Positions 52,851-63,701 of a stretch of 64,000 nucleotides of DNA are shown here, piece by piece. The DNA comes from Pelargonium tetragonum. Lineage: Eukaryota; Streptophyta; Magnoliopsida; Geraniales; Geraniaceae. Numbering within the stretch: position 1 is the stretch's first letter; the number at the start of each line of letters is the position of its first letter. The translations under genes and the position numbers were made by a program. The notes under the pieces are model-generated. The model saw only the letters and a list, made by a program, of their open reading frames with translations, had not been told where the DNA came from and made no database searches. The stretch is taken from assembly GCA_036897445.1 (NCBI GenBank), contig JAYMTL010000053.1:51362-115361 (forward strand). The letters are read 5' to 3'.

Positions 52851-55320
52851 TAGAGATAAAAAGGAAAGAATATCCGGTCATGTAAGTCTTAATCTATATA
52901 CATCTTTCCTACTAATAAAGATTCTAATAGGTTATATCCTTACAAAAGGACTTATACAGTAGGAGCTACGGCAACAAAATAAGGGTTTAGCTGCTAAGAC
53001 TCTCCAAGAGGTCTATAATACAAAGTATAGTTATTAAAAAGTTCTTAAGATTAAATAGCTGTTAAAGGAGCTGCTTCTTACTGTGTTCCTCCGTATTCCA
53101 ATCTCGGTTAAGTAAGTTATAAGTTAAAGCTAGAACTGTTACCCACGTAAGTAATACAAAAATATATAAGGAAGTTCATTACTCAAGTTTGCCTAGTTCA
53201 TAAGATAGCTCCAGAAAGTAAAGGCGTAGTGTTAACTACGGAATTGCCTAGATAGAATTAGAAAGGATTAGCTCATTCTTTTTTATAGAAGTTTCGCAAT
53301 TTGCCTAGTATAACAATTGGGGCTAAATAAAGATGAAAAGTCTTAGAGATTCTAAGTAACCGGAAAAGCCTAAAAAACCAAAGGGGAATCCATCTTAGTC
53401 AAGGCAGAGAAAAATCAAAGGCAATTTCCAGGAAATGACTCAACTTTAGTTTAGACCTAACATTTTGCAGTTTCGGATATTTCGGGCTCTGTAATCCGGA
53501 AAGTTAACGAGGGCAGGGCCTATAAGAAAGATAAGAAGTATAAGAACTATGGTTTCAACTTCTGAGTTAGGAATAAAGACAGGAAATAGAAAAAGTATAG
53601 TGAGGTTGTCTATTTGGGTTTAGAAATTTTAAAGGATTAAGCTCAACAAGTGAAAGTCTTTCTGTTGTGTTATTGCCCTATTTCTAGTTAGCAGGAGTAA
53701 AGAAAAGAAATTGAGTAAATCTAAACTAAAGGTATCGAAGATGTGGGTATTGCTTACCTATTCTGAGAATCTTAATTAATCTAGAATATAAAAAATGGAT
53801 ACCTCTTTTTTCTAAATTCATCTATGGAAGCGCCTAATAGCTATCTTATCCTACTGGAAATCCATTTAGCTTCAGTTCTTTCCTCAATGTATCTGGAATC
53901 AGAAAACTAGAATACAAAAAAACAAAGAAGAATCCCCTAGCTACTCAGAACTATTACATTAAACTAATAAAAAGGAATTCCTCTTCCTTAGAAATTTATA
54001 GGGAAAAGGTCTTCCTCCTGCTTAAGTAAGTGGCCCCTTTTAGATATATACCCTAGGAAATCCTTAAAAGGGCTGTTTTATAACTTAGGCACCTTTCTCT
54101 CTCGTAAAAAAAACGAATATTTGGTATTATTATATATATTCTAGAAACCTATAAGTTCCTAATTTGACTTTAAATTCCCTGTATTGAAGAATACCCCTAA
54201 AGAGGTAATTAAGTAAGACATATGCACAAGCAAATAGGACCTATCGACTAGTATCCGCTAAACTTGTTAAGATATAGCCTAATGCTACCTTAGCCTCTCT
54301 TCTTTCTGTATCTGCAAAACTTTCTGAATACCTTGTGACTAATTTGACAGACTAGGAACTCTCTTAACGGCAGCTAAACTCTTTATAACCACCAGAATCT
54401 CTACCTGCTCCATCTGTATCTCATTCTTCAGAGCTTTACTTACTTACTTATCTGCGATACCTGTACCTATCTTATAACCTGTACTTGTAACTCTATTCCC
54501 TATCTCTAGATCTGGAGCTATAGAAAGAGGAATTCCTTTCTTCCCTGTGGCTGACTACTTACTACTTCAAAACTGGACCAGGAAAGCTAGAATTGGCTTT
54601 TATCGGAAACGGATGCCTTTGGCTTCACTTTATCTACTTAACTTTAGGAATTGGAAACTTGATTCTCTACCTATTTATTTTATTAACATAGTTGCTAGAA
54701 AATACAGGAGTTCAAGTCCCGTATATACTAGAAGAGCAACTCCTTACTTTATACTCTTTAATTCTTTGTAGCTTTCTTTGTAATACCCCTTTTCTGTATC
54801 CCCGTTTTCGCATTCTAGCCTAAAAACTCTCTATCAGCATCTTCAGCTCTAACTGACTTTATTAGTCTTATTCAGCTAAGAGCTACACCTGCCTTATGGG
54901 ATATACCTTCCCTCTTCTTGTTTATTTATTAACACCTAGTTCTATAAAAGTACTTACAACTTTCACTTTGACCACTTTACAAGACTTCGAAACCTTTTAC
55001 AATATCCAAGACTTTTTTTAACTTCTAAACTGAAACAAAAAAGGGAATCTAGAGAGGCCCCTGCCTCTGGATGCCTTTACTACTCTATTCTATGGACTAG
55101 TAAGAAAGTTTCTTTGAAAGAGTTTTCCCTTATTTGTAATTGACTTTTTAAGGTCTTGTATTTATTATTAGGATTTCCTTTATATCTAAGTACTCAAACA
55201 AGGAAGATAGGCTCTCTGTGAATTAGTTTCCCTATTATTTATCTTTTTTTAGGCTTCTTAGGAGTTAGTATAGTTTTTATTATATTTAGTATTCTATTAG
55301 ATGTTCTATTCCTTTTTTAA
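52851..55320. other. Type B spacer
   Basis: Palindrome-poor, purine-rich on the plus strand in 52.9-53.7 kb, then pyrimidine-rich in 54.2-55.0 kb. The latter repeats ACCTGTAC words near 54459 and 54478. It contains a partial copy of the GGATTAAGC repeat (53634). Near 54695-54715 ATACAGGA and TCCCGTAT form a hairpin with one mismatch and a tRNA-like loop, but there is no cloverleaf. The 74-codon frame at 54547-54771 is unassigned. Confidence 0.35.
53634..53680 (+). repeat. GGATTAAGC repeat, distant partial copy
   Basis: GGATTAAGCTCAA is identical to the start of the copy at 62444-62497; the following 30 bases agree only patchily (CTGTTG against CTGTTA). It would link this type B stretch to the repeat region at the right end, if not chance. 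Confidence 0.35.
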
Positions 55321-56306
55321 GGATGGATAATAACTATAATCTTAGTAGCTAGCAATATAGAGAGAATTGAAACCTTATTAGAGGTAAGTTCTTATGGGGC
55401 ATTGGAGGAGGGGAGATGTCTTGTTTATGTATAGATCCTGCTTACATTTGAAATTTGAACCACAAAAATTGAGTTTTAATTCGATCCTGAAAACCTAATA
55501 AGGGTGTTATAAAAAATAGGATTCCGATAAAAGTATATAAATTTGTTCTCTTGAATAAGGACGCAGCAGAAAAGTTCCTTAGTTTGGTATCGGTTAACCA
55601 ATAAAATCAACTCTAAATTCCGAAAGTTGTAAGATGAGATTTATATACATAGGTTATTTCAGTAGAACTCGTAAAGCTTTGAGAGACCTTTTTATTAAGA
55701 AAGTCTAGAGTTTGTGCTCATAGGAAGACTCTTTTTTCTTTAGAAAGTTAACCCTTGTTTTCATGTATTTAAGAGAAGTTTTATCTTTTCCGGGGTGGGT
55801 TTAGGTCCAGCGAGATTGGAGTTTTAGTGTGTATTATAAGAGGCACTCTACTAAGATTTATAAATAGGTGCTGTTTCTTTTTTGTTTGGGTTTTACAAAA
55901 AAGAAAATTGAACACGCGGTCACCTATAAAGGATACCTTAGCAAAGGCCCGATCTTAGGGCGGGAGGATTACAAAAAAATTTCACAGGAGTTGATTGCTA
56001 CCGCGCCGGGTATACAATAAAAAAAAGATCTCCGTAAAAATGCCTAATTTAAGATCTTTATCGCAAACAAATTCCCTTTTAACTAGGGCCCGAGAGGAAT
56101 GTTATAAAACAAAGAATAATAGGATTCTCACAAAGATCTTTTCTAGAACTCTACACTGCGTACCCCAGGCTTTTGTAAGGTTCCTATCTTCATGCTAGTC
56201 TATTCTCCCTTTCATCTGACACCCAAAAATTGTTGTATTGACAAGCTTCAGCTCCAAAGTTTTTTCTCACACACCTATTCTCTATTTCGAGAGTGTCCCA
56301 ATACTT

Positions 56307-56322
56307 TGTATGAATGTATGAA
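56307..56322 (+). repeat. 8-bp tandem duplication
   Basis: TGTATGAA occurs twice in succession without mismatch. Confidence 0.6.
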
Positions 56323-56467
56323 ATTCCCTTAGGCCTAATTGTTAGAGTTTAGTACCCCCCCGCCGTATTGGTCTATATTACTAACTTCAGGAATTAATAT
56401 ATAATAAGGCTTTCCTTTTTACAAGCCTAGAAACAAGGTGAAGAACTAACAACAAAAAGAAAAAAAT

Positions 56468-56489
56468 TATATATATATATATATATATA
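56468..56489. repeat. (TA)11 microsatellite
   Basis: Eleven uninterrupted TA units, the longest dinucleotide run in the window. It follows an A-rich stretch. No function inferred. Confidence 0.85.
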
Positions 56490-58273
56490 ATACCTTAGTA
56501 TTGTCTTACTAAATAAGATCCCTCTTGTTATTACTACAGGAGAAAAGCAACTCCGTTAGATTGATAACACATTACTTTTACCGACCAGAACGTAAGTGAG
56601 GGGGGTTCTTGTTTATAGGTAACTGGATAGTACATGGATCTCTTAAAACCCGCATATACCTAAAGGGTTCTAGAATCAATTTCCTTTCAAGATATAAAAT
56701 ACAGAAATCGAGTCTTTGCCTATTTATACTATCCTTAATCTTAGCTATCAATCTAAAAAAGCAGTCGTTTATGTTAATTCAAAAAAAGCCTGTCAGGGAA
56801 GATAAGGTCAATTTTCGGGGAATGAAATATAAGAAGGTATCCCAAGCAGTACACTAGATTGACTTTAGAAATACAAGTATAGCAGAAGGAAGTCCTTATA
56901 GTAAAAGCGAAATTAAGGGGTTCCCGTTGACAGAGTTATGTTAGTAATTGTACAATAAGTGAAGTAAATTAAACTATCTAAAGTTGGGTAATTAAAAGTT
57001 TCTGCTAGGAGATTAAAAACCCTCAAGATTTTGCAGCTTGAAATGATAACTTTTCTAAAAAGTAGGGGGTCCTAATGGGTGTTATGAAAGGACTCTTTTT
57101 TTAATTAGCAGGAATTTGAGATAAAAAAACCGGTCCCGGTAAAGAGTTAAAAAAAGACTTGGCTTTTTTCGACGAAAAGGAATTTTATGTTATTAAGGCG
57201 GGCTTCCTTCTAAAGGATTCTCGGAAAACTCTAATAAAAAGGGAATTTTTATCATATAAAAACCCATAGCATGGATAGCGCATCTACGGTTTAATAGTTA
57301 CGTATTCTCGTAAGAGCAACCCATTTCAGAAAGTTCGCGCTTACTAAAATTTTCTTTTTCCGGGAATCTTAGCCCCTACCTACCTTATTATATATTATAC
57401 ACGATACCCTTGGGTCATAAGTACTTGTTTTTTTGGAAAGAAATCCCCCGGTGAGGTCTACTAGAATATTTTAACATAAAATTATACATAGCTCAAGCAG
57501 TAAACTCTATAGGTTGGGCAAACCCTCTCCTCGGTAGATAAACGCGTTTAATTAATATGAAATAATGACACCCCTTTTTAACTTCCCATTCAAGCTATAC
57601 GATAGAATTACAAATTTCTTGGTAAGTAAACCTTGTTCATAATAGGGTTTTGGTTTTATGCTGCCCAAACTCTTAAAGTAAGTAAGGATTCTGGAGCTTT
57701 TCGAAGTCTATACAATTTCAATTTATTAACAAGATTTGGTCAGAAGAAGTTAACATTAAGTAAAGGAATTCTAGAATCTATCTAAGGTGGGGGATTCCTA
57801 TATAAGTTAAACAAGCTCTATAAAGGATTAACAGGGGACCCTCCCGCAATGAAACTGCAGCTTTACGGATCGGGTATATTCGAACATTTACAGAATTTAG
57901 TCTTTTCCATTACTCGACGGGTCTGATTTGAAAAAAGGAATCAGAATCATTTAGGTAAAATTTTGTTTACGCGTTTCTCTTGAAATCCGGGAAAAAGGAA
58001 GTAACCTAAGCTGTTGGGAGTAGGCCCATAAGCCTGACTACTTTAAACGAGTTTGCTTTTACAAAGAGTATAATCGAAAGGGCATGCACGCGTTCCAATC
58101 CCTTGCACCTTTCATATGTAAGTTGTAGTTGAATTAAATGAATTCCTGTACAAGAAGTTTACTAGTTGAGTTCCGAGATATATTGTTCGGTACAGTTTTA
58201 AAAGAGGCCCTTTCCTTTCTAGCCTACGGATCCTTGCTTTTTTATTAACGCGTGCCTGAAAAAGTTTATTTCC

Positions 58274-58289
58274 TCAAGGGCGCCCTTGA
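58274..58289. repeat. 16-bp perfect palindrome with GC core
   Basis: TCAAGGGCGCCCTTGA is an uninterrupted palindrome with eight central G/C bases. It is the longest GC-cored palindrome found and a good exemplar of the type A spacer palindromes. Confidence 0.8.
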
Positions 58290-58335
58290 AGCTGTTTAAA
58301 GCAAGAAATTTTGTATTTTATAAAGGTTCAACCTC

Positions 58336-58353
58336 TTTACTTTGTTTACTTTG
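58336..58353 (+). repeat. 9-bp tandem duplication
   Basis: TTTACTTTG occurs twice in succession, about 50 bases after the 16-bp palindrome. Confidence 0.65.
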
Positions 58354-58851
58354 CGTGGATTTGTAAGAAAAGAAGATAGATCGGGATTCTTTTCATTCTA
58401 TACCAGGTCCCACCAAACCAAATTAGAATACGTTTAACAGGTATATAAAAAACAAGATCTGCCCTGACACTTTTGCGATCGGGTAAAGTTCAATGATATC
58501 TTTCGTGCTTTATCAGGTTAACCCTTTTCCTGCATATGAATAGCTTATCTTCTCTAATTTTATATCCAACCGCTTCAAAAAAAGCTACTTACATATAGAT
58601 AACGGGCACCCGAAATGACCCCAGAAAGTTTAGAATATGAAAATCTCGCTTTTATTTTAAGGTAGAGTAACTCGCTTTTAAGTTTTTTTTTGACAGTTCC
58701 TGAACTCTTTTCTGTCCCTGGATAACTTTTTGAAATAGCCATATGCTTAAGATTTTTAATATGCGGTAGAATAACTCAGTACTTACCTCTTAAATATGTA
58801 TTATAGAATAACCTATAAGGTTGGAGTTATTATGAGATTCTAAGTTTTGTA

Positions 58852-58872
58852 ACCAAAGGCTCCTCCTTTGGT
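58852..58872. repeat. 8-bp perfect hairpin
   Basis: ACCAAAGG and CCTTTGGT pair perfectly around the loop CTCCT, and a GT/AC pair extends the stem past one mismatch. No T-run follows. Confidence 0.65.
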
Positions 58873-60182
58873 AACATACATTTATTGCATCAAGTAGCTC
58901 GAAGGGATAAAAATCTTTATCTTAATGCGTAGTAAAGCTAACACTACGGATAACTACTGGCAAGAGGTTCGTGTTTATTACTAACCGATAAGGCACAGAA
59001 TATTCTAAAAACTACAGCAAGGGGTCGAAAGAACTTGCGTATTTTTTTGCGTAATATGGTTCCCTTTTTAATCTAGATATTCCAGAGAAACGTTACTCCA
59101 GACTCCAGTTTTATTCTTCCTTCTTTCCTACCTGTATCCACCGCCCAAAATTGAACTAAACCCTGCGGATTAGAGAAAACTCTCTTTAATACAAAGTAAT
59201 TTGTGGAGTAGTTCAATTCCTTTTAGTATGCAGAGAAGCCTAAGAGTCTCTTATTTCCTAAGTAAAAAACCCCAAGAGTACCCCTTTCCTACGGTAAAGG
59301 TATTCCTTAGTGAATAAGGAAGAATTTTAGAGAATATTGAGGAGTAAAATTTCCAGTAAGAAATGGAGTAAAGCCTGCTTTTGCTGTTGTTGCTGGTTAT
59401 AATGTGAGGTTGACATACTAGAAAACTAGAAACTATTCTAATATTCTATATAAGTAATAAACAATAATACTAAGACTTTATCAATCTTTTCTATCTAAAC
59501 TACTAAACAGGGTTTCTCCTCTTTCTATCACTCCTAGTAGGATTCCCTACCATTAGAAGCTCTGTAAGTACTACTCCTGTAAGTCTCTCTCCCAATGTTA
59601 AGACTCCTCCACTCTTCCTATTATTCCTCTAACTCATAAAGGAAGCAGCAAAGACTCCTAATTCCTATAAAGGCATGAAGAACAAGTCAAAAGAGTAAGT
59701 AAGGTACAGAGTCAAGCTAAGAATGGTCTTATTAAGCTATTTCGAGGTGTGAAAGCAGAGGTTATAAGTTCAGGTTTTGTAAAACGTTATTTAAGAGTCA
59801 CAGAAGTCACAAATTGAAGAGGGTTCTGTATTTTCCTTTTGGTGTTGGCTGTCTTAGAGGTACCTGGATAATAAGTGTAACTATAGCTCTTGTAGCCAAT
59901 GGAAAGCTGAGACTTCCTTCTAATTCTAAAGTTCTAAACCAGGCCGACATTGACAGTGTTGCGAGTCTAAGATTTTGTATTCCTTGGTATTAGTTATTTT
60001 GTTCAGTTGTTGAAACCTGTATAGACGATAAAGAACATAAACTAGATACTTATTCTCTAAATTGTATTCTTGGTAAAGCAAGGAGAGTCAAACCTTAACC
60101 TTAAGAACAATGATGCTTTTTTCATAGGGAATGAGTATAGTATTCCTTAAGTATTCCGAGCAAAGAGCTTTAGGAACTTCAG

Positions 60183-60231
60183 GGATTAAGCACAAGTAAA
60201 TATCCTTATTTTAGATTGCTGTTACGAGAGT
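60183..60231 (+). repeat. GGATTAAGC repeat, copy 1
   Basis: Shares GGATTAAGC, CAAGTAAAT, CCTT, TTTT, CTGTTA and GAGAGT, in that order, with 62444-62497. Copy 2 has about five extra bases in the middle. Confidence 0.6.
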
Positions 60232-60503
60232 TATCTTTCATCTTTAACGAGATAGGTAGTGTTTATAAAGTCAGGGTCATTAACTGGCAGGCACTATTTT
60301 TCTAGGTACCCGTATTTGGTTAGAGCTTTCCAGTCCTTCCAGTATGTATCTCTACCAAGTAAGCGCTTACAGACTTCTTCAGTTTCTAGTCAGTGTATTG
60401 TTGGTTATAAGGGTTTTCAGGACACCTAAGCAATTCTCCAATGTTCCTTTGTTATTAAGGTTGGTCAAGCCAAGATGAAGGGGAATCTCTTTCTTCAGCT
60501 TAG

Positions 60504-60518
60504 GATTCTGGGTAAACT
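60504..60518 (+). repeat. GATTCTGGGTAAACT, copy 1
   Basis: An exact 15-mer also present at 61856-61870. The first eight bases recur at 63170-63177. Confidence 0.6.
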
Positions 60519-60715
60519 GTTTAAGTATAGGAAGTTTGTGATGTTAATGAATCTACTTTTATCATTATACCTCAGTCAGATAGATATTAGTAAATTCCTG
60601 AACAAGTAAAGGGTTTTCTAAATTCTTAAAGGGATGCCACTTTTCTTGATGTTAGGCTTTTAGGAAATAGACAGCTAGGAGTTCCACAAGATTGTATTCT
60701 TTGGCTTTCCTTTAG

Positions 60716-60732
60716 TTTTTTTTGAGAGTTTT
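60716..60732 (+). repeat. T8-GAGAGTTTT module, copy 1
   Basis: TTTTTTTTGAGAGTTTT, preceded by TTTAG, is identical to 63151-63167. A looser version (TTTATTGAAAGTTTT) lies at about 61831. In each case it stands upstream of a hairpin element. Confidence 0.55.
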
Positions 60733-60810
60733 ATCAATTCTAAGGATTTTTTTGAATATAGGAGTATGCAGAATTTAGTATTTTAGGAGCCTTTCTTTTA
60801 GGGGTTCTTC

Positions 60811-60973
60811 TAGTGTAAGTATGTACCTCCAGAATACCATAATGCCTTAAGCTCGTAAACAAGAGTTTACTCAGTAATAGAGATGTATGGATGTACTTAC
60901 AAAGTTCGTCTCCTCTAAGATAAGAGCATAGAACAGGAGGGATTATCTTTACTACTTCTTATACTATCTATAC
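60811..60973 (+). repeat. Structured repeat element, copy A
   Basis: First of four diverged copies sharing an ordered set of words: GTGTAAGTATG, CTTAA.CTCG, a hairpin, GTAA.A...GAT.TATG.ATGTACT, a second hairpin, and CTATCTATA. Hairpin 1 here is GTAAAC (60855-60860) with GTTTAC (60865-60870), loop AAGA. Hairpin 2 is CTCCT (60910-60914) with AGGAG (60935-60939). Not recognised as an intron, tRNA, RNase P or any known transposon. Confidence 0.65.
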
Positions 60974-61226
60974 AAATTTTAGGTAAGTAACCTAATATAG
61001 GAATACACTAGCTGCATTAGAGGACTCCAGGCCGTAAAGCTCCTCTTTCCTTTCTTAGGGTGCTTTGAGAAGTCTAGTTCAAAGGTTCTACTTTTAGTCA
61101 TTTTCGGAGGAGTAGTAGATTTATGAGCAAAGAAATTTTGATTTATAGAGAATTTTAGCTAACTAAAGTAAAGAATTTCCGTTCGTACAAGTTTTTTTCT
61201 TTTAGAAATAGAATTGAATTTCTGGG

Positions 61227-61393
61227 CATAATGTATAAGTATGTTCTCAATATACTTATATTTGCCTTAACCTCCGAAAAGAGTTTTACTCGGTAAGATT
61301 GATTTATGCATGTACTCTCCAAGTAAACTTCCCTCTTTATCGATAAGCTACAAAGCAAAGAGGGATTATTACAACTACAGCTATCTATAAAGT
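61227..61393 (+). repeat. Structured repeat element, copy B
   Basis: Aligns throughout with copies A and C (ATAAGTATGTTCTC, CTTAACCTCC, TACTCGGTAAGAT, TTATGCATGTACTCTCCAAG, CTATCTATAA). Hairpin 1 pairs CCGA (61274-61277) with TCGG (61290-61293), enclosing AAA/TTT. Hairpin 2 is the strongest of the family: CCCTCTTT (61331-61338) with AAAGAGGG (61357-61364). Its loop contains CGATAAGCTACA, shared with copy D. Confidence 0.65.
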
Positions 61394-61808
61394 CTAGAAT
61401 TCTATCTAATTAAGAGTAATACAAATACTAAGTAGTACCCCCAAGCTTAAATAAAGAAGATCCCGTAAGCTCCTATTAAGTAAGTAGTCTTCCTCTATAC
61501 TAATTAACGCGTGTAAGTCTCTACCACCTCTAGGTCATAAGTAAAGAAGTCTAGCTCTAAGGCGGGGGTGTTTCTATTTAGGAAGGGTGGGCATGTTTCC
61601 TAATGTTTCCAATTCCTAAAGTTAAGACAAGTAATAAAATAAAAAAGGGAGTCTGTAGCTGCTCTGATACGGGTATCTCCTTTAAGAAGATAGGTCTAGC
61701 TCACAGATAGGGGTTAAGAACCGGGGTATTCTGGGAAATATGAGTAAGCATTTTCAATTTGGGTTTTTTCTGTTTTAGGAAATCCCTTTAGGAATATTGA
61801 AGAAAGAT

Positions 61809-61820
61809 AAGGTACGAAGT
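61809..61820 (+). repeat. AAGGTACGAAGT, copy 1
   Basis: An exact 12-mer repeated at 62989-63000 and 63702-63713, always in the same orientation. This copy lies 88 bases before structured copy C. Confidence 0.6.
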
Positions 61821-61855
61821 TTCCTGTTTTTTTTATTGAAAGTTTTCCTTTATAA

Positions 61856-61870
61856 GATTCTGGGTAAACT
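61856..61870 (+). repeat. GATTCTGGGTAAACT, copy 2
   Basis: Identical to 60504-60518. It lies between the T-rich module and structured copy C, the same relative order as the partial copy at 63170 before copy D. Confidence 0.6.
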
Positions 61871-61895
61871 TGAGAGCGCCCTTTATATGGTCTTC

Positions 61896-62087
61896 AAAGT
61901 GTAAGTATGCTCTATCAGATATATTTCCTAGTGACTTAACCTCGTAAAGTAAAAGGGTTTTTACTCGGTAAGATGGACTTATTCATTATTCTCCAAGGTT
62001 TGTATCCTCTTTTATCAATAAGTACAGGTGCAATGAGGTAATGTAATTACTAATGGTAGGACTATTCTATCTATAACAAGGTCAGGA
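61896..62087 (+). repeat. Structured repeat element, copy C
   Basis: Begins AGTGTAAGTATG as in copy A, then CTTAACCTCG, TTACTCGGTAAGAT and CTCCAAGG as in copy B, ending in CTATCTATAAC. Hairpin 1 is AGTAAAA (61948-61954) with TTTTACT (61959-61965), loop GGGT. Hairpin 2 is CCTC (62006-62009) with GAGG (62035-62038), loop containing TATCAATAAGTACA. The stems differ in sequence from those of A and B at the same positions. Confidence 0.65.
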
Positions 62088-62443
62088 CCAATAAGCCAAG
62101 TACAGCTATCAAAGGAGTATATCGTAAAGGCAGAGCAGTCTACTCGCTACAAAAACTAGTAGGGCTCCTAAGAGGGTGCTACACAATCTTAAAAGCGCTT
62201 TCAAGAAGGGTCTGTTTATGAAAGGCCGTAGTAAGAGAAGGAAAGGATCGGTCAAGGTATGTCAGGGTTTTCCTAGTTTTTTAAGAGTATGAGAGTTAAA
62301 AGAAGTTCTGTCTTGGAAGTCTTTATTATCTTTATTGATAAGAGTTTTCTTCTTTATCCTGGAATTTATACATACTAGAACGAGATTTCAATTTAAAGAT
62401 TTAAAGTAAGGAGTCTACTTGCCTTTATGTTCCAGGGCTATTA

Positions 62444-62497
62444 GGATTAAGCTCAAGTAAATGCCCTTCTTTTCTTTTATGTTACTGTTAGGAGAGT
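62444..62497 (+). repeat. GGATTAAGC repeat, copy 2
   Basis: GGATTAAGCTCAAGTAAAT, then CCTT and TTTT words, then CTGTTAGGAGAGT. See copy 1 at 60183 and the distant partial copy at 53634. Confidence 0.6.
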
Positions 62498-62988
62498 GTT
62501 TAGGCAAGCTTGTCTTGTAGCTTTTTCTAATTCTACAGAAAGGATGATAATTCTTTGGTCTAGCTAAAATTATTAGAGGAGAGTAGCTTTTGGGTTTTTG
62601 TATTCTGAATCTTAAACCTGATAGTAACTCTTTTGTTTATAGTCCTAAGAATCACCCTTACGGTTTAGGTACTCTATTATAAACACTCTTACACTATAGG
62701 AATTGTTGCATTCCTTAGAAAGGTTGATTCCGATTAATTAAGTTAAGTATATGGAGTATTGACAGCTAAAGAATAAGAGGAACTGATAGGCTTTGACAGT
62801 TTAAGCAATCATGTATCACTAGAGAGCTTTCCTAAGGTAAACTTCAGCATTTCCTGAACCAGATGTGTTGTACAGATTAGACTCTCTTTGAGAGGACAGT
62901 CCATAGCACTTTGTAGTTCAACTTGACTTTCTGTGTAAGCCGGCTCAATCAAGTAGGGATTGTTGCTAAACTCTAACAGGGCTAGTGC

Positions 62989-63000
62989 AAGGTACGAAGT
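62989..63000 (+). repeat. AAGGTACGAAGT, copy 2
   Basis: Shares two more upstream bases (GC) with copy 3. It lies about 150 bases before the T8-GAGAGTTTT module. Confidence 0.6.
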
Positions 63001-63150
63001 TCTTATTTCCCTAGAGAGCTTGAGCGGATAGAAGGCAAATAATTGATATAATTGTAGCTAAGATTTTCTTGTCTTTGGAACTAATGTCCATCCGGAAAAG
63101 GAGTTTTTTTGTATTTGGAAAGATATTTGTGCTGTAATTGATATTTTAGG

Positions 63151-63167
63151 TTTTTTTTGAGAGTTTT
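63151..63167 (+). repeat. T8-GAGAGTTTT module, copy 2
   Basis: Identical 17-mer to 60716-60732. GATTCTGG follows at 63170, so the order of modules matches that before structured copy C. Confidence 0.55.
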
Positions 63168-63326
63168 TAGATTCTGGTTCCGGTTTTAAGATTTTAAGGT
63201 TAAGGAAAGGACTTGTTGAAGCAAAAGCAATTCATATTTTTAGGAGCCGGTTTTCTATTAAAGCGTAAGGTAATGTAATTAAACAAGTAAGTACTTTTTG
63301 GAATTCCTTCCCTTACTACGTGTCGG

Positions 63327-63440
63327 TCCGGTAGGTGGATTTATGGATGCACTATATAAGTATGTCCCCTCTATGAACGATAAGCTACAGGGAACAAGAT
63401 AAATCTTGCCTTAAAGATGTTCAGTTCCCCTATGCTTATG
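63327..63440 (+). repeat. Structured repeat element, copy D (partial)
   Basis: Keeps the right half of the element: GTAGGTGGATTTATGGATGCACT, then TATGTCCCCT, CGATAAGCTACA and AGGGAAC. Hairpin 2 pairs GTCCCCT (63364-63370) with AGGGAAC (63389-63395) at six of seven positions. Hairpin 1 is not convincing; only CTAC/GTAG can pair. The loop word CGATAAGCTACA is identical to that of copy B. Confidence 0.55.
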
Positions 63441-63701
63441 CAAGTGAATCTAATTTGGTAAGTCCTTTCTTTAAGTTAAGGGAGTTGCTCTTTATGTCAT
63501 GCCAAGGGATAGACTATCTTGCTAGTAAGACCCTATATGAAGGATTACAAAGATAAGGATAAGGAATTGAAGCTAAAGTCAATTTCTTTATTGTTGGGCA
63601 AGGATTTCTCTTTCTAATAGGATTTCTTTATCCATGAATTTCTTCTTAGTTAAGTAGTAAAGTTTTAGTGTTTCAAGGGAATTGATACTACTTTTGTAAG
63701 C

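Larger units (their letters stand above)
55321..59390. other. Type A spacer, no gene
   Basis: Palindrome-rich spacer: GGGCCC at 56086, the 16-bp palindrome at 58274, the 8-bp hairpin at 58852 and a long TA run at 56468. Frames at 55995-56198 (67 codons) and 56609-56857 (82 codons) are lysine/arginine-rich and unassigned. A D-arm-like word GGATAGCGCATC near 57273 lacks the rest of a tRNA. Confidence 0.5.

Noticed and set aside
42231-56489. (TA)n runs as replication origins
   Set aside because: Simple dinucleotide runs without associated iterons, promoter or gene; no basis for an origin call.
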